13,809 nucleotides of DNA from Desulfobacterales bacterium (GTDB lineage: Bacteria; Desulfobacterota; Desulfobacteria; Desulfobacterales; Desulfobacteraceae). The translations under genes and the position numbers were made by a program. The DNA lies in contig JAKSBB010000489.1 of the NCBI GenBank assembly GCA_022361315.1, positions 1 through 13,809 of the forward strand. The letters are read 5' to 3'. Of the stretch, positions 11,562-13,809 are shown piece by piece. The notes below the pieces were generated by a model that saw only the letters and a list, made by a program, of their open reading frames with translations, did not search any database and was not told the DNA's origin. How positions within the stretch are numbered: the first letter of the stretch is position 1; every line of letters starts with the position of its first letter.

Positions 11562-13325
11562 ATGAAGTTCTTAAAGAAAAAATTTTCTCTTCCCGTTTCC
11601 CCCTTTATGATGGCCGGGGTGCTGGCGGTATTGCTGCCGGTATTTACCTTTATGACCCTGGACCGGATGGAGCGGCACGATGATCATATCCGGGAACGGT
11701 TTCTCGTCAGGGGCATATCCCTGATCCGGACCTTTGAAGCAGGGACACGCACCGGGATGCTGGGAGGGCTGCGGGTTCAGGCGATGCTTGAAGAAACGGC
11801 GATTCAGGAAGATATCGCCTACATCATCATTACGGACAAGCGGGGAAAGATACTGGCCCACAGTAATCCGGAACGGGTGGGCAGTGAGTATACCGGTTTC
11901 CCTGTGATTACGGGAATGACCCGGGAAAAACACCGGGTATTCAGCCGGATGCAGCACATGGACGGTGTGCCGGTATTTGAGGTCTATAAGCGGTTTGCCC
12001 CTATGGAAATCGGGCCTGGCGGACGGCATAAGGGGCGGCATAGCCGTCACAGAGATAAACCCTTTTCCGGCTTTTTTAACTCGGAGGCGCAGTACATCTT
12101 TGCCGGACTGTCCATGGCCAAGGTGGAGCAGGTCAAAGGCCGTATGACAAAGGTGATTGTGGGGCGCGGTATTTTCTTTTTTCTGCTGGGATGTGCCGGA
12201 ATTATTGCTTTGATCGCATTCCAGGCCTATCGGTCCGCCAAAGTATCGTTGGACCGGGTGACCGCATTCACCGATAACGTTGTCCAGAATATGCCTTCGG
12301 GACTGATTACGCTGGACACAGGATACGCGGTGACATCGGCCAACAGGGCTGCCGGAGATATTCTCGGCCCGCTACCGGAAAAGGCTTATCCCGAGATGAT
12401 TCGCATGGCCATGGAAATGGGGGAGACCAAGGCGGTTATCACCAGGGAACTTGTGGTTCGCGGCCCCAATGAATCAAAGGCTGACCGGAAAGCTGATTTG
12501 AGACTGGATATGACCGCCTCTCCTTTGTTGGATGACGGGAGGGAAATTCAGGGCTATGTATTTCTGTTCAGGGATCTCACCCAGCTGGATGCCCTGAAAA
12601 AAGAGGTGGAGACCAACCGGCGTCTGGCGGCCATCGGTAAACTGGCCGGCGGGGTGGCCCATGAAATTCGGAACCCCCTGAGTTCCATCAAGGGGTTTGC
12701 CACCTATTTTGCCAGGCGGTATGAGAATGAGCCGGAGGATGCTGAAACTGCGAAAATCATGGTGGAAGAGGTGGCGCGTATCAACCGGTCCATCACCCAG
12801 CTTCTGGAGTTTGCCAAGCCCATGGCCGTGGCGTACAAATGGGTGGAGATAGAACCGCTGATCTCCCATTCCCTTAAATTGGTAGCCCATGATCTGGAAA
12901 AGAAAAAGATTGAAACGCAACTCCTTATCAGCACCCGCTTTGCCACGCTCAGAACAGATCCCGACCGGATCAACCAGGTCCTGCTCAACCTGTACATGAA
13001 TGCCATCAGTGCCATGACAGCCCCCGGAGAACTCTCCGTTGAGGTCGGGGATACTGCGGACCGGGTGGAAATCCGTGTACGGGATACGGGGAAAGGCATC
13101 GAACCTGCGCATCTGGAAGATATATTTGATCCTTATTTTACCACCCGGCCGGACGGCACCGGGTTAGGCCTTTCCATCGTCCACAGGATCGTTGAGAACC
13201 TGAAGGGGGAGATCCGGGTGAAATCGGAGCCTGATAAGGGCAGTTGCTTTATCATCAGCCTGCCGGCGGAAGGGGCAGGCGGAGAGGCAAACGCAGAAAA
13301 TGTCCCGGTTAATACAAAAGGTTAA
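11562..13325 (+). CDS. ZraS/HydH-like membrane sensor histidine kinase with PAS domain
   Basis: The 587 residues contain a first membrane helix (about 13-32), a periplasmic domain (33-200) and a second helix (203-224). A PAS domain follows (about 235-345, ending VFLFRDLTQLD). The kinase domain has phosphoacceptor His367 in GGVAHEIRNPLSS, Asn480 in NLYMNAISAM, Asp508 in RDTGKGI, and FDPYFTT...GTGLGLSIV (522-540). This is the class of NtrB/ZraS kinases that feed sigma-54 activators. The periplasmic domain has a basic, His-bearing stretch at 155-166 with His156, 160 and 163, placed where a metal could be sensed. The product is longer than E. coli ZraS (about 460 residues). The start ATG has a modest GGTGG upstream. 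The regulator gene follows after 40 bases. The signal is inferred to be periplasmic metal or envelope stress. Confidence 0.9.
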   Translation: MKFLKKKFSLPVSPFMMAGVLAVLLPVFTFMTLDRMERHDDHIRERFLVRGISLIRTFEAGTRTGMLGGLRVQAMLEETAIQEDIAYIIITDKRGKILAHSNPERVGSEYTGFPVITGMTREKHRVFSRMQHMDGVPVFEVYKRFAPMEIGPGGRHKGRHSRHRDKPFSGFFNSEAQYIFAGLSMAKVEQVKGRMTKVIVGRGIFFFLLGCAGIIALIAFQAYRSAKVSLDRVTAFTDNVVQNMPSGLITLDTGYAVTSANRAAGDILGPLPEKAYPEMIRMAMEMGETKAVITRELVVRGPNESKADRKADLRLDMTASPLLDDGREIQGYVFLFRDLTQLDALKKEVETNRRLAAIGKLAGGVAHEIRNPLSSIKGFATYFARRYENEPEDAETAKIMVEEVARINRSITQLLEFAKPMAVAYKWVEIEPLISHSLKLVAHDLEKKKIETQLLISTRFATLRTDPDRINQVLLNLYMNAISAMTAPGELSVEVGDTADRVEIRVRDTGKGIEPAHLEDIFDPYFTTRPDGTGLGLSIVHRIVENLKGEIRVKSEPDKGSCFIISLPAEGAGGEANAENVPVNTKG

Positions 13326-13365
13326 TACGAAACCACGGGATAACACTTAACATAAGGATATTATC

Positions 13366-13809
13366 GTGACCAAGCACAATATACTGGTGGTGGATGATGA
13401 TGCCGCCCATGCCCGCATGCTCAACACCCTGATGAAAGACTGGGGATTTAAAATCCATCTGGCGGATGACGGGGATGTGGGGGTGGATATGGTGAAGGCC
13501 CGTGCCTTTGACCTGGTCCTTATGGACATGAAAATGGTGAAGATGTCAGGTATGGAAGCACTCGTTCAGATTCACGGCTATAATCCCTCATTGCCCGTGA
13601 TCATCATGACGGCATACTCCTCCGTGGATACGGCTGTGGAGGCCCTTAAGATCGGGGCATATGATTATCTCACCCAACCCCTGGATTTTGACAAACTCCG
13701 GCTGACGATCGACCGGATCTTCGAGCGGATGCATTTGAAAACCGAAAACCGGTCCCTGAAGGACCAGCTGGCCCGGGAGCAGTTCAGCCATAACATCCTT
13801 GGGAAAAGC
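13366..13809 (+). CDS. NtrC/ZraR-type response regulator, N-terminal part (runs off the window)
   Basis: A GTG start at 13366, with AAGGAT at 13354-13359 and a 6-base spacer, opens a frame that runs to the end of the window (148 codons, no stop). The receiver domain has Asp10/Asp11, phosphoacceptor Asp54 (LVLMD) and Thr82 in MTAYSSVDTAVEALKIGAYD. The MTAYSSVxTAVEALKxGAxDYL and PLDFD segments closely recall enterobacterial ZraR, so an AAA+ sigma-54-activation domain and a Fis-type DNA-binding domain are expected beyond 13809. Leu145-Gly146-Lys147-Ser148 looks like the start of the linker into the AAA+ domain (the usual xGxS). The normally conserved receiver lysine before Pro105 is Gln104 here. 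It forms an operon with the kinase and probably drives the three sigma-54 promoters in 10723-11450. Confidence 0.9.
   Translation, partial: MTKHNILVVDDDAAHARMLNTLMKDWGFKIHLADDGDVGVDMVKARAFDLVLMDMKMVKMSGMEALVQIHGYNPSLPVIIMTAYSSVDTAVEALKIGAYDYLTQPLDFDKLRLTIDRIFERMHLKTENRSLKDQLAREQFSHNILGKS

Noticed and set aside
1..13809. Search by eye for tRNA, rRNA, CRISPR repeats, transposase genes, att sites and riboswitches
   Set aside because: No cloverleaf, regularly spaced repeat, transposase motif or recognisable riboswitch core was found; all coding stretches fit ordinary chromosomal genes.

Overview
The window looks like chromosomal DNA of a moderately GC-rich anaerobic bacterium, most likely a sulfate reducer of the Desulfobacterota (Desulfobacterales-like). 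This is an inference. It rests on a soluble HdrA/Qmo-like flavoprotein paired with a DsrK/TmcB/HdrD-like iron-sulfur protein, the HDxNN-type hybrid kinase, and the use of sigma-54. No mobile element, tRNA, rRNA or CRISPR array was seen.

Layout. (1) 1-413: 3' end of dapF (diaminopimelate epimerase). (2) 556-3821, plus strand: a two-gene sensory operon made of a periplasmic ABC-type substrate-binding protein, with no permease or ATPase beside it, and a hybrid histidine kinase. A short tandem repeat and a sigma-70-like promoter precede it. (3) 3818-8131, minus strand: an operon reading HdrA-like multidomain flavoprotein, then HdrD/DsrK-like protein, then a small alpha/beta hydrolase. The last gene is preceded by a strong 12-bp hairpin, and its stop codon interlocks with that of the hybrid kinase. 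(4) 8281-9180, minus: rhomboid intramembrane protease. (5) 9279-10088, plus: fumarylacetoacetate-hydrolase-family enzyme, ending at a bidirectional terminator. (6) 10156-13809: a ZraP/ZraS/ZraR-like envelope or metal stress locus. A secreted Spy/CpxP/ZraP-like protein reads leftward. A PAS-containing sensor kinase and the start of an NtrC/ZraR-like response regulator read rightward.

The most interesting part is the 914-base gap between the zraP-like gene and the kinase. It holds three sequences matching the sigma-54 -24/-12 consensus (TGGCAC-N5-TTGC). One reads into the zraP-like gene and one into the kinase operon. The third heads a self-contained minus-strand unit of promoter, Shine-Dalgarno site, 65-codon ORF and intrinsic terminator. 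That unit matches no family I recognise and may be a small stress-induced protein or a regulatory RNA. Several inverted repeats and recurring GGGTAAA-like words lie between the promoters and are candidate activator sites. Together this suggests an autoregulated sigma-54 regulon: the kinase senses the envelope condition, the regulator activates its own operon, the periplasmic chaperone-like protein and the extra small transcript.
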